Source of the DNA: Aminobacter aganoensis
Lineage (GTDB): Bacteria > Pseudomonadota > Alphaproteobacteria > Rhizobiales > Rhizobiaceae
Direction: 5' to 3'
Assembly (NCBI RefSeq): GCF_014206975.1
Contig: NZ_JACHOU010000011.1
Span: 62,001-126,000, forward strand
Length of the DNA: 64,000 nt
The translations under genes and the position numbers were made by a program. This document shows positions 49,445 through 58,316 of the stretch, in pieces; the stretch's first letter is position 1, and each line of letters opens with the position of its first letter. A model generated the notes under the pieces. The model did no database searches. It was given only the letters and a program-made list of their open reading frames with translations, and was not told the DNA's origin.

Positions 49445-49954
49445 TCAGCTGCCGGCGCCGGAGAGCGTCGTGACGGCACGACGGTTCTGCGACCAGCAGG
49501 AGATGTCGTCGCAGACGGCGACCGGACGTTCCTTGCCGTAGGAGATCGTCTTGAGGCGGTTCGAGGCAACGCCCTGCGAGATCAGGTAGTCGCGGGTGGC
49601 CGCGGCGCGACGGGCGCCCAGTGCCAGGTTGTACTCGCGGGTGCCGCGCTCGTCGGCATGGCCTTCGACCACGATCGCATACTGGCGATACTGGTTCAGC
49701 CACTGTGCCTGGCGGCTCAGGATGCCCTGCGCATCGGCGCGAACCGACGAGGAGTCGGTGTCGAAGAAGATGCGGTCGCCGACATTGACGGTGAAGTCCT
49801 GGGACGAGCCCGGGGTCGCCGCACCGGCGCCGCCGCCGAGGCCGAGGTCGGCCGCATTGTTGGGGGTCTTCTTCGAGGCGCAGCCGGCGATCGCCAGCGA
49901 AGCTACGAGCGCCACGACCACGGGGTTGGTTGCAAATTTCGCGATACGGCGCAT
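49445..49954 (-). CDS. pal: Peptidoglycan-associated lipoprotein
   Basis: A 169-aa outer-membrane lipoprotein. The signal peptide ends with the lipobox LAIAGC (Cys25). After a Gly/Ala linker, the OmpA-like domain binds diaminopimelate in peptidoglycan: IFFDTDSSSVRADAQ, VEGHADERGTREYN and LGARRAAATRDYL. The start at 49954 follows the usual length. It partners TolB and is transcribed separately from tolQRAB, judging by the terminator after tolB. Confidence 0.97.
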   Translation of the reverse strand: MRRIAKFATNPVVVALVASLAIAGCASKKTPNNAADLGLGGGAGAATPGSSQDFTVNVGDRIFFDTDSSSVRADAQGILSRQAQWLNQYRQYAIVVEGHADERGTREYNLALGARRAAATRDYLISQGVASNRLKTISYGKERPVAVCDDISCWSQNRRAVTTLSGAGS

Positions 49955-50128
49955 CCCGCCTCTCCTTCGCATTCGAGTGATTTCGTTGAACATCCAGTAA
50001 CCACGTTGCAGTTAACCGGCATTCAAGAAACGTGGTTAAAATTCAGTTTCCGCTCGCCCTTTGCGTCACCGCAGCGGCTGCAGTCAAACGTGCATTTCGC
50101 CGCGCACCCTAGGCGGAAATGCGGCAGA

Positions 50129-50161
50129 AAGGCGGCGTCATTGGGCATTTGACGCCGCCTG
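50129..50161 (-). terminator. Intrinsic terminator after tolB
   Basis: Stem AGGCGGCGTCA/TGACGCCGCCT with a 9-nt loop and TTTCT on the minus strand. It separates the tolQRAB unit from pal. Confidence 0.85.
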
Positions 50162-50205
50162 GTCCTTTGGTCGCGCCTGATGGCGCGTGGTTAACCGGCG
50201 GCTGT

Positions 50206-51522
50206 TTAGTCGAGCAGCGGCGACCAGGCCGGATCGGAGGCGAAGCCCGAGGTCGGGATCGCCTGTTCGTTGCGGCCGGTCAGGTCGACCGAATAGAGCT
50301 TGGGGCCGCCGCCGCCGGGCTGGTCGCGGAAGAACATCACGACGCGGCCGTTCGGCGCCCAGGTCGGGCCTTCCTGCTGGAAGCCGGTCGACAGGATGCG
50401 TTCGCCCGAGCCGTCGGTCTTCATCACGCCGATCTGGAACTGGCCGCCGGACTGCTTGGTGAAGGCGATCAGGTCGCCGCGCGGCGACCATACCGGCGTC
50501 GAATAGCTGCCGCCGCCGAAGGAGACGCGGGTCTGGCCGGAGCCGTCGGCGCCCATGACGTAGATCTGCGGCTGGCCGCCACGGTCGGAGGTGAAGACGA
50601 CCTTCGAGCCGTCGGGCGAATAGGACGGCGAGGTGTCGATGGCGCTGGAGTTCGTCAGGCGCGTGGTGGTGCGGCTGCGCAGGTCCATCGAGAACACGTT
50701 GGAATTGCCGTCGTCGCGCAGCAGGCTCATGATCACCTTCTGGCCGTCGGGCGAGAAGCGCGGCGCAAAGGTCATGCCGGGGAAATTGCCGACGAGTTCG
50801 CGCTGGCCGGTCTCGATCTGCAGCAGATAGACCTGCGGCTGGCCGCTCTCGTAGGACATGTAGGTGATTTCCTGACGCGTCGGCGAAAAGCGCGGCGTCA
50901 TTGCCATCGAACGTCCGTCCGAGAGGTAACGCACATTGGCGCCGTCCTGGTCCATGATGGCGAGGCGCTTCTTGCGCGCGGTCTTGGCGCCCGATTCGTC
51001 GATGAACACGACACGGGTGTCGAAGTAGCCCTTCTCGCCGGTCAGGCGCTCGTAGATCGCATCGGCGATGATGTGGGCGATGCGGCGCGAGTTGGTCTTG
51101 TTGGCGAAGAACTGCTCGCCGGCGAGCTGCTGGCCGGCGAAGGTGTCCCACAGCCGGAACTCGGCCTTGAGGCGGCCATCGGCCTCCTGGCTGACACGGC
51201 CGGTGACGAGTGCCTGGGCGTTGATGACCTTCCAGTCGTCGAAGCGCGGGGCAACGTCGGGGTTCGAGATCTTCTCGATGAAGGCGCCCTTGTCGATCGG
51301 CGCGAACAGCCCCGAGCGCTGCAGGTCGGCGGCGACGATGCCGGCGATCTCGGCGCCCATCGCGTCCCCCGACAGGAAGTCGGTGATGGCGATCGGCAGC
51401 GGCTCGACATTGCCCTTGTTGACGTCGATCTCGACCAGCGCGCGAGCGGGGAAGGTGGCGAACGCGGTCATGCCGCTCGCCATGGCGCCGATCAGGAGGA
51501 TCGCTTTGATTACATGCTTCAT
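50206..51522 (-). CDS. tolB: Tol-Pal system beta-propeller protein TolB
   Basis: A 438-aa periplasmic protein. The signal peptide ends FPARA at residue 28. An N-terminal alpha/beta domain (30-170) is followed by a six-bladed propeller with repeated blades of the type [37 protein letters not shown] and [11 protein letters not shown]. TolB shuttles between Pal and the TolA-driven inner-membrane complex. It follows tolA by 37 bp. Confidence 0.97.
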   Translation of the reverse strand: MKHVIKAILLIGAMASGMTAFATFPARALVEIDVNKGNVEPLPIAITDFLSGDAMGAEIAGIVAADLQRSGLFAPIDKGAFIEKISNPDVAPRFDDWKVINAQALVTGRVSQEADGRLKAEFRLWDTFAGQQLAGEQFFANKTNSRRIAHIIADAIYERLTGEKGYFDTRVVFIDESGAKTARKKRLAIMDQDGANVRYLSDGRSMAMTPRFSPTRQEITYMSYESGQPQVYLLQIETGQRELVGNFPGMTFAPRFSPDGQKVIMSLLRDDGNSNVFSMDLRSRTTTRLTNSSAIDTSPSYSPDGSKVVFTSDRGGQPQIYVMGADGSGQTRVSFGGGSYSTPVWSPRGDLIAFTKQSGGQFQIGVMKTDGSGERILSTGFQQEGPTWAPNGRVVMFFRDQPGGGGPKLYSVDLTGRNEQAIPTSGFASDPAWSPLLD

Positions 51523-51559
51523 AAGACAGGCCTCTTAGTTCCGGGTGAGCGCCAGGCGC

Positions 51560-52621
51560 TCAGAACATCTCGCTTGGGTCGAAGTTGACGATGACATCCG
51601 CCCAGGCTTCGTATTTGTCGGCGGGAAGATTGTAGGGGGCGCATTGCAGCACGGCGCGACGGGCCGATTCCGCTGCCGCGCGTTCGATGCCGGCGGCGCC
51701 ACCGCCGGAGATGATCTCCGGCCGGCCTTCGATCTCGCCGGTCTGGCTCAGCTTGAACTGGACCGAAACCTTCAGCGCGCCGCCATCCATGGCGCCCGCC
51801 GGCACGTTCCAGCAACGCTGGATCTGGCCGCGCAGCGCATCCATCTCGCTCTGGCTGAGCTTGTTGCCGCCGGTGTCCTTCTTGCCGCCGAGCGATGCCT
51901 GCTCGGTTGAGCGCTTGGCGCCGCCGCCCGAAGGCTTCTGCTTGTTGAGCAGGGCGGCGACCTCGTCGGCGTTGAATTCCTTCTCTTCCGACTTCGGCTT
52001 CGACGCGGCCTCCTGGGCCTGCTTGTCGTCCTGCTTGCGGTCGGGCGTCTTGGCCGTCTGGGCCTGGGGCGGCTTGGGCTTGGCTTCGGGCGCCGGCGCG
52101 TTTTCCGGCAGCTTCACGGCTTCCGCCTCGGCCTGGTCGTTGACGATCGTCTCGGCAACCGGGTCCGGCTTGACATCCTGCTTGGGCTGCGGCTCGGGCG
52201 TCACTTCCGTCGCCGGCACGGGTGTCGGCTTGGGCTCGGCTTGCTTCGCCGGCTCGGGCTTCGGCTTTTCGGCCGGCTTCGGCTCGGGCTTGGGCGAGGG
52301 CGGGGGCGCTGCCGCGACGTCGACTTCCTTCTGGGTCGGCTCGGGCGTCGCCGGCTTGTCGCTGTCGATCTTGTTGTCGCCGACATTCTGGGCATCGGGC
52401 ACGATGTCGGGACGGCTGGTCGGCTTGGGCGCCGGCTTTTCGTTGGCCGGGGCCTTCTTGTCGCCCTTCTGGATCTGGGTGATCGATTCCACCGGCACGA
52501 TGTCGACCGGGAACGCCTCGACGTCGGCGACTTCGAGGGCGCTGGGCGCCGACAGCGTGAACAGGCCGAAGCCCAGCATCGCTGCATGCAGAACCACAGA
52601 TGTCGTGAGGCCGGTCTTCAT
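51560..52621 (-). CDS. tolA: Tol-Pal system protein TolA
   Basis: A 353-aa inner-membrane protein. One membrane helix lies near the N-terminus (VVLHAAMLGFGLFTL). A long Pro/Lys/Glu/Ala-rich periplasmic arm covers about residues 45-240, and the C-terminal domain (SEMDALRGQIQRCWNVPAG, VSVQFKLSQTGEIEG) reaches TolB/Pal. The proline-rich arm differs from the alanine-rich helix of E. coli but is usual in alphaproteobacteria. It follows tolR by 8 bp. Confidence 0.95.
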   Translation of the reverse strand: MKTGLTTSVVLHAAMLGFGLFTLSAPSALEVADVEAFPVDIVPVESITQIQKGDKKAPANEKPAPKPTSRPDIVPDAQNVGDNKIDSDKPATPEPTQKEVDVAAAPPPSPKPEPKPAEKPKPEPAKQAEPKPTPVPATEVTPEPQPKQDVKPDPVAETIVNDQAEAEAVKLPENAPAPEAKPKPPQAQTAKTPDRKQDDKQAQEAASKPKSEEKEFNADEVAALLNKQKPSGGGAKRSTEQASLGGKKDTGGNKLSQSEMDALRGQIQRCWNVPAGAMDGGALKVSVQFKLSQTGEIEGRPEIISGGGAAGIERAAAESARRAVLQCAPYNLPADKYEAWADVIVNFDPSEMF

Positions 52622-52629
52622 TTTGCGGG

Positions 52630-53088
52630 CTACTGGTCCTGTTCCTGCAGCGTGACGAGGCCGATCTTGTTGTAACCGGCGGCCTGGATGCGAGCCATGA
52701 CCTTCATCACCGTGCCGTAGTCGGCGGTCTTGTCGCCGCGCACGTAGATGCGCTCCTCGTAGCCGGCCTTGGCGATGGCGCCGAGCTTGGCGACAACCTC
52801 GTCGATCGGAATCTCGGTCTCCTGGATGTGGACCTGGCCGGCTTCGTTGATCGAAATGGTGATCGGCTGCGTTTCCGAGTTCAGCGCCTTGGCGGCCGTC
52901 TCGGGCAGGTCGATCGGCACGCCGACGGTCATCAGCGGTGCGGCCACCATGAAGATGATGAGCAGCACCAGCATGACGTCGACGAAGGGCGTGACGTTGA
53001 TTTCGGACATCAGGCCATGATGGCGGCCGCGCCGCCGGTGGCCGCGCCCGCCGCGGCCCGAACCGCCCGCGCTAACTGACATACCCAT
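52630..53088 (-). CDS. tolR: Tol-Pal system protein TolR (ExbD family)
   Basis: A 152-aa protein. A Gly/Arg-rich N-terminus is followed by SEINVTPFVDVMLVLLIIFM, the single helix that holds the conserved Asp for proton flow (Asp in FVDVMLVLL). The periplasmic domain (about 55-150) would bind peptidoglycan. Start at 53088 or the next ATG at 53082. It forms the proton channel with TolQ, 10 bp upstream. Confidence 0.96.
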   Translation of the reverse strand: MGMSVSAGGSGRGGRGHRRRGRHHGLMSEINVTPFVDVMLVLLIIFMVAAPLMTVGVPIDLPETAAKALNSETQPITISINEAGQVHIQETEIPIDEVVAKLGAIAKAGYEERIYVRGDKTADYGTVMKVMARIQAAGYNKIGLVTLQEQDQ

Positions 53089-53098
53089 GGTCTACTCC

Positions 53099-53809
53099 TC
53101 AGGCCCGCTGCGCGACTTTTTCATCGATTTGGCGCGAGAGTATGGCGGAGAACTCGTCGGCAAAGCCTTCCATCCGGACGGCGATCTTGCCGGCGTCTGA
53201 TGACAGCTTGTTGTAGGCGATGACGGCGGGAATGGCGGCCAGCAGGCCGATCGCGGTGGCCAGCAGCGCCTCGGCGATGCCGGGGGCGACGACCGCGAGA
53301 TTGGTCGATTTCGAGCCGGCGATGGCCTGGAACGAGGTCATGATGCCGACGACGGTGCCGAACAGGCCGATGAAGGGGGCGGCCGAGCCGATGGTGGCGA
53401 GGAAGCCGAGGCGGCCTTCCAGCCGCTCCATCTCGCGCGTCAGCGCCAGGTCCATCGCCTTGTCGATCCGAGTCTGCAGCGCCAGCGGCGACTTGGCGCC
53501 TTTCTCGAAGCTCTTCTTCCACTCGCGCATGGCGGAGACGAAGATCGCGCTCATGCCGGTGGTCTTGCGATCCGACAGGTTGCGGTATAGCTCTTCCAGC
53601 GACTGGCCGGACCAGAAGATCTGTTCGAAGCGGTTCAGCGCCGCGCGCATGCGGTTATAGGCGACCAGCTTGTCGACGATGATGGCCCAGGTCCACACCG
53701 ACGCGCCGAGCAGGCCCAGCATCACCAGCTTGACCACCCAGCCGGCCTGCCAGAACAGCGCCCAGATCGACAATTCCGCGCCGGTCTGGGCGAGAGGTAG
53801 GTTTTCCAT
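53099..53809 (-). CDS. tolQ: Tol-Pal system protein TolQ (ExbB family)
   Basis: A 236-aa inner-membrane protein with three helices at about 13-40, 135-160 and 170-195. The last two contain GSAAPFIGLFGTVVGIM and ATAIGLLAAIPAVIAYN, the conserved Thr-bearing channel segments. The start at 53809 (MENLPLAQTGAELS) is typical; the longer frame to 53908 is ignored. First gene of tolQRAB, after a 375-bp spacer with a near-match to a CtrA box. Confidence 0.97.
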   Translation of the reverse strand: MENLPLAQTGAELSIWALFWQAGWVVKLVMLGLLGASVWTWAIIVDKLVAYNRMRAALNRFEQIFWSGQSLEELYRNLSDRKTTGMSAIFVSAMREWKKSFEKGAKSPLALQTRIDKAMDLALTREMERLEGRLGFLATIGSAAPFIGLFGTVVGIMTSFQAIAGSKSTNLAVVAPGIAEALLATAIGLLAAIPAVIAYNKLSSDAGKIAVRMEGFADEFSAILSRQIDEKVAQRA

Positions 53810-54184
53810 CGTGTAACAGTCCTTAGATTTCCGAGGCTGGCTTTCGGCCAGCCTTAGCGCATCATCCCGTCGTGGTCCGTTCGCGCGAAGCTTCCGGAAG
53901 TGCCCCAAAATGCGCCTTTCGCGGCCTTTTCGGGGCGAAATTTGGTGAAAGGAAGGCCGCTCGGAATCCTTACGACTTTCACTGAGCCCTTAATGGACCG
54001 TTATGGTTAAGGATGGGTTAGGAATATGCCGCCGCGCTAACGTGTCGCCATCCGCAGCAAGGCCTGCGGCGGGTTGGTGGCCGGAATCGCCGCCCTGGCG
54101 TCACACGATCTTGTGATCGGCGCATCTCTTCGAGGGTGCTGGGCCATGCCTGCAGACATCGGATCGGCGTCGGATGCGACCGCT
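53810..54184. other. Promoter region between ybgC and tolQ
   Basis: These 375 bp hold no supported gene. In most relatives ybgC and tolQ are close together, so the spacer is long. It contains a near-match to a CtrA box (54007-54021) and a TTAA-rich stretch (53990-54020), which probably serve the tolQRAB promoter. Confidence 0.6.
54007..54021. promoter_or_regulatory. Near-match CtrA box before tolQ
   Basis: TTAA-GGATGGG-TTAG: one mismatch to TTAA-N7-TTAA, 198 bp before the tolQ start. tol-pal genes are known CtrA-linked genes in some alphaproteobacteria. Weaker than the four perfect boxes in this window. Confidence 0.4.
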
Positions 54185-54655
54185 TCAGGACGCCGCGGGC
54201 ATGAAGACTTCGATCCAGTCCTTGGGGAAGCGCCTGGGGCGGCCGTTTTCGCCGATGATCGCCGCCTCGACCCTGGCTTCGACCAGCACTTCGTCGCCGC
54301 GCTTCAACTGCTGGGCCATGGTGATACGGGCACCCGAAATCTCCACCGTGCGGGTGTCGATCGTCAGCACGTCGTCGATCCGCGCCGAGGCGCGAAAGTC
54401 GATCTCCATGCGGCGCACGATCCAGACGATCTTCTCGCCATGCTTGCCGTCGGCGAGCTCGGTGTGGTGGACGCCGGCAAGGCGAAGGAAATCCGAGCGG
54501 CCGCGCTCGAAGAACTCGAGATAGCGCGCATGGTAGACGACGCCAGAGAAGTCGGTGTCGGCATAATAGACCCGCGCCGCCAGCCGATGCCCGAATGGCG
54601 TCAGCGTACCGGAAAGGCCGGCAGCCAGCGCGTCTTCTTCACCATGATCGGCCAT
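54185..54655 (-). CDS. ybgC: Acyl-CoA thioesterase YbgC (Tol-Pal associated)
   Basis: A 156-aa hotdog-fold thioesterase. The catalytic motif is YYADTDFSGVVYHARYLEFFERGRSD, with the active Asp in ADTDFSG (quoted in part). The C-terminal strands (IDTRTVEISGARITMAQ) complete the dimer. It hydrolyses short acyl-CoA or acyl-ACP and is the usual first gene of tol-pal clusters. Here it is separated from ruvB, its usual upstream neighbour, by the accessory genes on the plus strand. Confidence 0.93.
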   Translation of the reverse strand: MADHGEEDALAAGLSGTLTPFGHRLAARVYYADTDFSGVVYHARYLEFFERGRSDFLRLAGVHHTELADGKHGEKIVWIVRRMEIDFRASARIDDVLTIDTRTVEISGARITMAQQLKRGDEVLVEARVEAAIIGENGRPRRFPKDWIEVFMPAAS

Positions 54656-54709
54656 GGGACTTTCCTTTTTCGGGGCTTTTGGGCACCAGTCTTGTCTGTA
54701 GCGAACCGG

Positions 54710-55960
54710 ATGGCAGCAATAGTGGCGATGATCAAGACCTCACTCGTGGCGTTGCTGGCGCTGGCGCTGTCGGTCTGCGCGGCGGGCGCGGCGACGTTTT
54801 CAATGAAGCGCGGCATCAATCTCGACATCTGGGACACCTGGCCGGACGAGGCCCGCTGGGGCGATGCCGAGGCCATCCTGCCGTTTCCCGAATGGCGCAA
54901 GCGGCTGGGCACAGCCGATCTCGATGCGCTTAAGGCCGATGGTTTCGACGTCGTGCGCATTCCCGTCGACCCTTCGGTCCTCCTGTCGGAAAAGACCGGG
55001 GCGCTGCGCGAGCGATTGTTCGAAAGCGTTCTGGAATCGGCCCGGCTCGTCAATGCGGCGGGGCTCAAGGCGGTCGTCGATCTCCATCTCTTTCCCGCCG
55101 GCGGCAATCGCAAGATCGGCATGGCCCAGGTCATGGACGACCCTTCCTTGTTCGACGGTTACGTCGACCTTGTCCGCCAGATGGGGCTCACGCTTGCCGG
55201 GGAGGACCCGGCCCTGGTCGCATTCGAAGTGATGAACGAGCCGGTCGTCGATTGCGAGCCGGGGCAAACCAAGGCCTGGCCCGGGCGCCTCAAGCGCCTC
55301 TACGCTGCCGCCCGCGCCTCGGCGACACGGCTGACGCTGGTGTTGTCGGGCGGCTGCTGGGCCAGTGCCGAAGGTCTCGCGGCCATCGACCCGAAGGACA
55401 TCCCGGACGACAACGTCATCTGGACCTTTCACAGTTACGCGCCCTTCCTGCTCACCCACCAGGGCGCGACCTGGGCCGGAGACTTCATTCCCTACGTCAC
55501 CGGGCTGCCTTATCCGCCGCATGCCGTGCCACGCGCCGAACTCGACACCGCACTCGAGAAGGTCAGGGAAAAGATCAGGTCCGAAGCACCCCTGCTGCGC
55601 CGTTCCGGCCTGCTGTCCTATCTCGACGAGCAGGTGGCCACCCTCGACACCAAGGCCAAGCTAGACGCGCTGCTCGATACGCCGTTTCGGCTGGTTTCCG
55701 ACTGGGCCAGCAAGAAAGGCATTGCGCCTGAGAACATCTATCTCGGCGAGTTCGGCATGATCCGCCAGGAGTACGGCAATCCATTCGTCATGCCTGGGTC
55801 CTGGCGTGCTGCCTATGTCGGCGACATGATCGCCCGTGCCGAGGCGCATGGCTTTGCCTGGTCGATCTGGGGCTATGGCGGCGCCTTCGGCATCGTCGAT
55901 GAATTCGAAGGCCGGAAGGCTGAGCCGGGCGTGCTGGAGGCGATCAGGAAGCTGAGGTGA
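54710..55960 (+). CDS. Secreted glycoside hydrolase family 5 (cellulase-like)
   Basis: A 416-aa protein (410 aa if the ATG at 54728 is used). A signal peptide of about 28 residues (SLVALLALALSVCAAGAA) leads into a GH5 barrel. The general acid Glu is in FEVMNEPVV and the nucleophile Glu in YLGEFGM; RGINLDIWDTWP opens the barrel, and FHSYAPFLLTHQG and WSIWGYGGAFG are other substrate-side strands. It probably acts on a beta-glucan in the periplasm or outside. It lies divergent from ybgC, 54 bp apart, and may be part of an accessory insertion; a role in the bacterium's own exopolysaccharide is also possible. Confidence 0.85.
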   Translation: MAAIVAMIKTSLVALLALALSVCAAGAATFSMKRGINLDIWDTWPDEARWGDAEAILPFPEWRKRLGTADLDALKADGFDVVRIPVDPSVLLSEKTGALRERLFESVLESARLVNAAGLKAVVDLHLFPAGGNRKIGMAQVMDDPSLFDGYVDLVRQMGLTLAGEDPALVAFEVMNEPVVDCEPGQTKAWPGRLKRLYAAARASATRLTLVLSGGCWASAEGLAAIDPKDIPDDNVIWTFHSYAPFLLTHQGATWAGDFIPYVTGLPYPPHAVPRAELDTALEKVREKIRSEAPLLRRSGLLSYLDEQVATLDTKAKLDALLDTPFRLVSDWASKKGIAPENIYLGEFGMIRQEYGNPFVMPGSWRAAYVGDMIARAEAHGFAWSIWGYGGAFGIVDEFEGRKAEPGVLEAIRKLR

Positions 55961-56031
55961 ACTTGGGTCCTGATTTCTATCATTGATTGTAGGAATATTT
56001 TCTTGTACCATTGCCTTTGTTTGGCGATGGG

Positions 56032-57066
56032 ATGAGCATGACGAACACAAGTGAAGACCAGGCGCTCAGAAAGCTCCGCGCAAGACATGCTGCGCTTGAC
56101 GTGGACATCAAACTGCTGCGCCTTCGGCTGAAAGCCGGCTTCAATCCAAGCCAACCGCGCGTGCCCGCCGGAGATCCCGACGGGGGGCAGTGGACGGACG
56201 GCGGTGGAGGTGCGGGACGCTCGCGGCCGAACCGCAACCCCGGTGGAGTTGGAACGCCGCCCATCAAGACGCCAGGCAGGGATGCCGCGGTGGGAGTAGC
56301 GCCAGCACGCGTTGCGACGCGTGCCGGCCCACGACACAGCCCGGCAAATCCCCACGTCCGGCACACGGTGACCCTGGCCGGAGGAAGGCGTTTCGTCTTC
56401 CAGACCGAAGGTGCGACACAAACCGTGACGGATGGCGCAGGCAATCCGGTCAGCAAAACGGTGTGGACGCCGACAGGGCCGATGTCCCTGCCTGTGATTC
56501 AACGTGTCAATGCGCCGGTTGCTCGGCAAGCTTTCGAGGCGGGGCGGCAGCTCTACAATCACCTTTCGGTTGGCAATACGCGCGACCAGAAGGCGTGCCT
56601 TGCATTTACGGCCAAGGAATTCCGGCCGAACGGGTCGTTGCTGACGCCGTTGAGCTTTGTCGGCATACTCTCGCGCGCAGAGACGGAGAAGGTCTGCACC
56701 AAGCTCGAACTCGTCCAAAGGCTGTCGGACGAAGCGATGCAGGAGGCCAGGCTCGCCGGGCCGTATTCGAGTGCCACGGTGTTCGGCACGGCGGTGCATT
56801 CGCGGTTACATAACAAAATCGTAGCTCTCAACGATCCGACCCTAAGGTCGGAACAGTCTTTGCTGAAACGAATCGAGGAGACCGTGATCGATTTCAGCGC
56901 GGTGCGCGTCGATGTTTTGGAAGATCGAGATGTTGGCCCGATCTGTGTTTATGATCTCAAAACAGGAAGACGGGGGCTTAGCCGCAGCCGGGCCATCGAG
57001 TTTGCGAGGCGGCTTGCCTATCTTGGCCGTCCGATCGTCATCATCGAAGTGAGGCCTTACGAATGA
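56032..57066 (+). CDS. Predicted polymorphic toxin, nuclease-like C-terminus
   Basis: A 344-aa protein. Residues 44-58 (VPAGDPDGGQWTDGG) are a motif I associate with N-terminal parts of toxin-like proteins in alphaproteobacteria. Residues 55-110 are a Gly/Pro/Arg-rich linker. The C-terminal 180 residues look like a folded toxin domain: GTAVHSRLH (252-260), Asp294 in RVDVLED, and DLKTG with Asp308 and Lys310, which fit the D-Xn-D-x-K core of PD-(D/E)xK nucleases. There is no signal peptide. The next gene overlaps it by 4 bp and is the candidate immunity protein. Start codon uncertain (56032 or 56038). Confidence 0.6.
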   Translation: MSMTNTSEDQALRKLRARHAALDVDIKLLRLRLKAGFNPSQPRVPAGDPDGGQWTDGGGGAGRSRPNRNPGGVGTPPIKTPGRDAAVGVAPARVATRAGPRHSPANPHVRHTVTLAGGRRFVFQTEGATQTVTDGAGNPVSKTVWTPTGPMSLPVIQRVNAPVARQAFEAGRQLYNHLSVGNTRDQKACLAFTAKEFRPNGSLLTPLSFVGILSRAETEKVCTKLELVQRLSDEAMQEARLAGPYSSATVFGTAVHSRLHNKIVALNDPTLRSEQSLLKRIEETVIDFSAVRVDVLEDRDVGPICVYDLKTGRRGLSRSRAIEFARRLAYLGRPIVIIEVRPYE

Positions 57067-57743
57067 CCGCTTCGGAACTCATCAAGCGTCGTCTCGGCCC
57101 CGTTCTGAAACGCCATCCGGATCTCGGGATGATCGGCCGCTGGATTGTCATGAAGCCGATCAGGCATGTGCTTCGCGGAATTGTCATGCTGAGCCGTGAC
57201 CACGATTCCTTCGTCGTCCCCCAATGGGCCGTCACCCATTTCTGCGAACCAGTCGGCAACTTCCCACTCAACTGGGGCGAGCGTCTCTATCGGGACAGCC
57301 CAGGTCTTTGGCTGTGGGACGACCCCGATATGCCGGAATACTTCATCTCAAAGCTTGAAAGTGTGGTGCTGCCCATCTTTCGCAGCATCCAGACGCTGGA
57401 CGATCTGGTCGGCTATGTCGAAACCAAGCCGCTCCCGTATCGCCATTTCGAGATCGACGAACTGCGCGGCGCCTGCCTGCATGCGGCGCGTGGCGATCTG
57501 GAGACGGCAAGGGCCAAGCTCGACGATCTCAGGAATGGCCGATCCTTGTGGTGCATTCCAGGCTTTGCCGAAGCGGAAGTGGCGGCGGTCGTCGATGGGC
57601 TCGGGCCGGCGCTCGACAAAGGCGACAGGCTTGCTATTGCCCGGCAACTGGCCAACTGGGAAGAAGCGCGCATGGCCAAACTGCCCAAAGGCTTCGCCCG
57701 CATCTGGGAGCCGACGCCGTTCCCGGTGGAGCAGGCACTGTAG
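57063..57743 (+). CDS. Candidate immunity protein for the upstream toxin
   Basis: A 226-aa soluble protein I do not recognise. It overlaps the toxin stop by 4 bp (ATGA), the arrangement expected of toxin-immunity pairs. Helical C-terminal two thirds (LRGACLHAARGDLETARAKL, then DKGDRLAIARQLANWEEAR) look like alpha-helical repeats; Trp residues are many in the N-terminal third. No enzyme motif is visible. Role as immunity is inferred from gene order only. Confidence 0.55.
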   Translation: MTASELIKRRLGPVLKRHPDLGMIGRWIVMKPIRHVLRGIVMLSRDHDSFVVPQWAVTHFCEPVGNFPLNWGERLYRDSPGLWLWDDPDMPEYFISKLESVVLPIFRSIQTLDDLVGYVETKPLPYRHFEIDELRGACLHAARGDLETARAKLDDLRNGRSLWCIPGFAEAEVAAVVDGLGPALDKGDRLAIARQLANWEEARMAKLPKGFARIWEPTPFPVEQAL

Positions 57744-57821
57744 CGCGGCGGCACGATGCCGAAGCCCAGGCTGTCCGAGAAGGTCTGGTCGCTGCCGCCC
57801 TGGAAGAAACGCGGCGTGTGA

Positions 57822-58313
57822 TCAAGATCCAGCGCCCGTGCGGCGTCGCTCGAAACGCTGTTCGCGCACGCCGCCCGACCATTGGTCGCGCTCCTCCTCG
57901 GCAACGAGGGTGAAGCCAAAGGACTCGTAGAGATGGCGCGCGGGGCCGAGCCCGGCGAATGTCGTGAGGTAGACGCCTGGAAAGCCTCTGGCGCCGACAT
58001 GCGCCATGGCCTGTTCCATCAGCCGCCGGCCGAGGCCGGTGCCACGCGCGCCGTCGCTGGTGATGAACCAGCGCAGATGCGCCAGCGGCTCGACTGGCGT
58101 GGACGCTTCGATGCTGATCGTGCCCAGCAGGCTGCCATCGTCGGCGTATTCGGCGGCGAAGAAATCCTGGCCTTGCCTGAAGTCGCGCAGGAAGGCCGAC
58201 AACTCGCCGGCGACCTTGGCTTCGAAGAGCAAGCCGAAGCCCCATTCCCGGGCGTAATATTCGGCGTGCAACCGGACGATGTCGGCTATCACTCCCGGGC
58301 GATAGCCGAGCAT
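57822..58313 (-). CDS. GNAT-family N-acetyltransferase
   Basis: A 163-aa protein with a single GNAT fold. Motif A for acetyl-CoA is in ARGTGLGRRLMEQAM (Q/RxxGxG/A), and a C-terminal Tyr in HLYESFGF fits motif B. Substrate unknown. It starts 3 bp after the ruvB stop on the same strand, so it is likely the last gene of the ruv operon. The 78 bp between its stop and the immunity gene stop hold no gene. Confidence 0.9.
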   Translation of the reverse strand: MLGYRPGVIADIVRLHAEYYAREWGFGLLFEAKVAGELSAFLRDFRQGQDFFAAEYADDGSLLGTISIEASTPVEPLAHLRWFITSDGARGTGLGRRLMEQAMAHVGARGFPGVYLTTFAGLGPARHLYESFGFTLVAEEERDQWSGGVREQRFERRRTGAGS

Positions 58314-58316
58314 GTG

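Noticed and set aside
49955-50128. CtrA boxes before pal
   Set aside because: TTAA half-sites are present near 50010 and 50035, but not at N7 spacing.
57744-57821. Minus-strand coding-like text (GSDQTFSDSLGFG) between the immunity gene and the acetyltransferase
   Set aside because: It could be a gene relic, but it is short, has no start of its own, and its frame runs antisense into the immunity gene; not enough to call a pseudogene.
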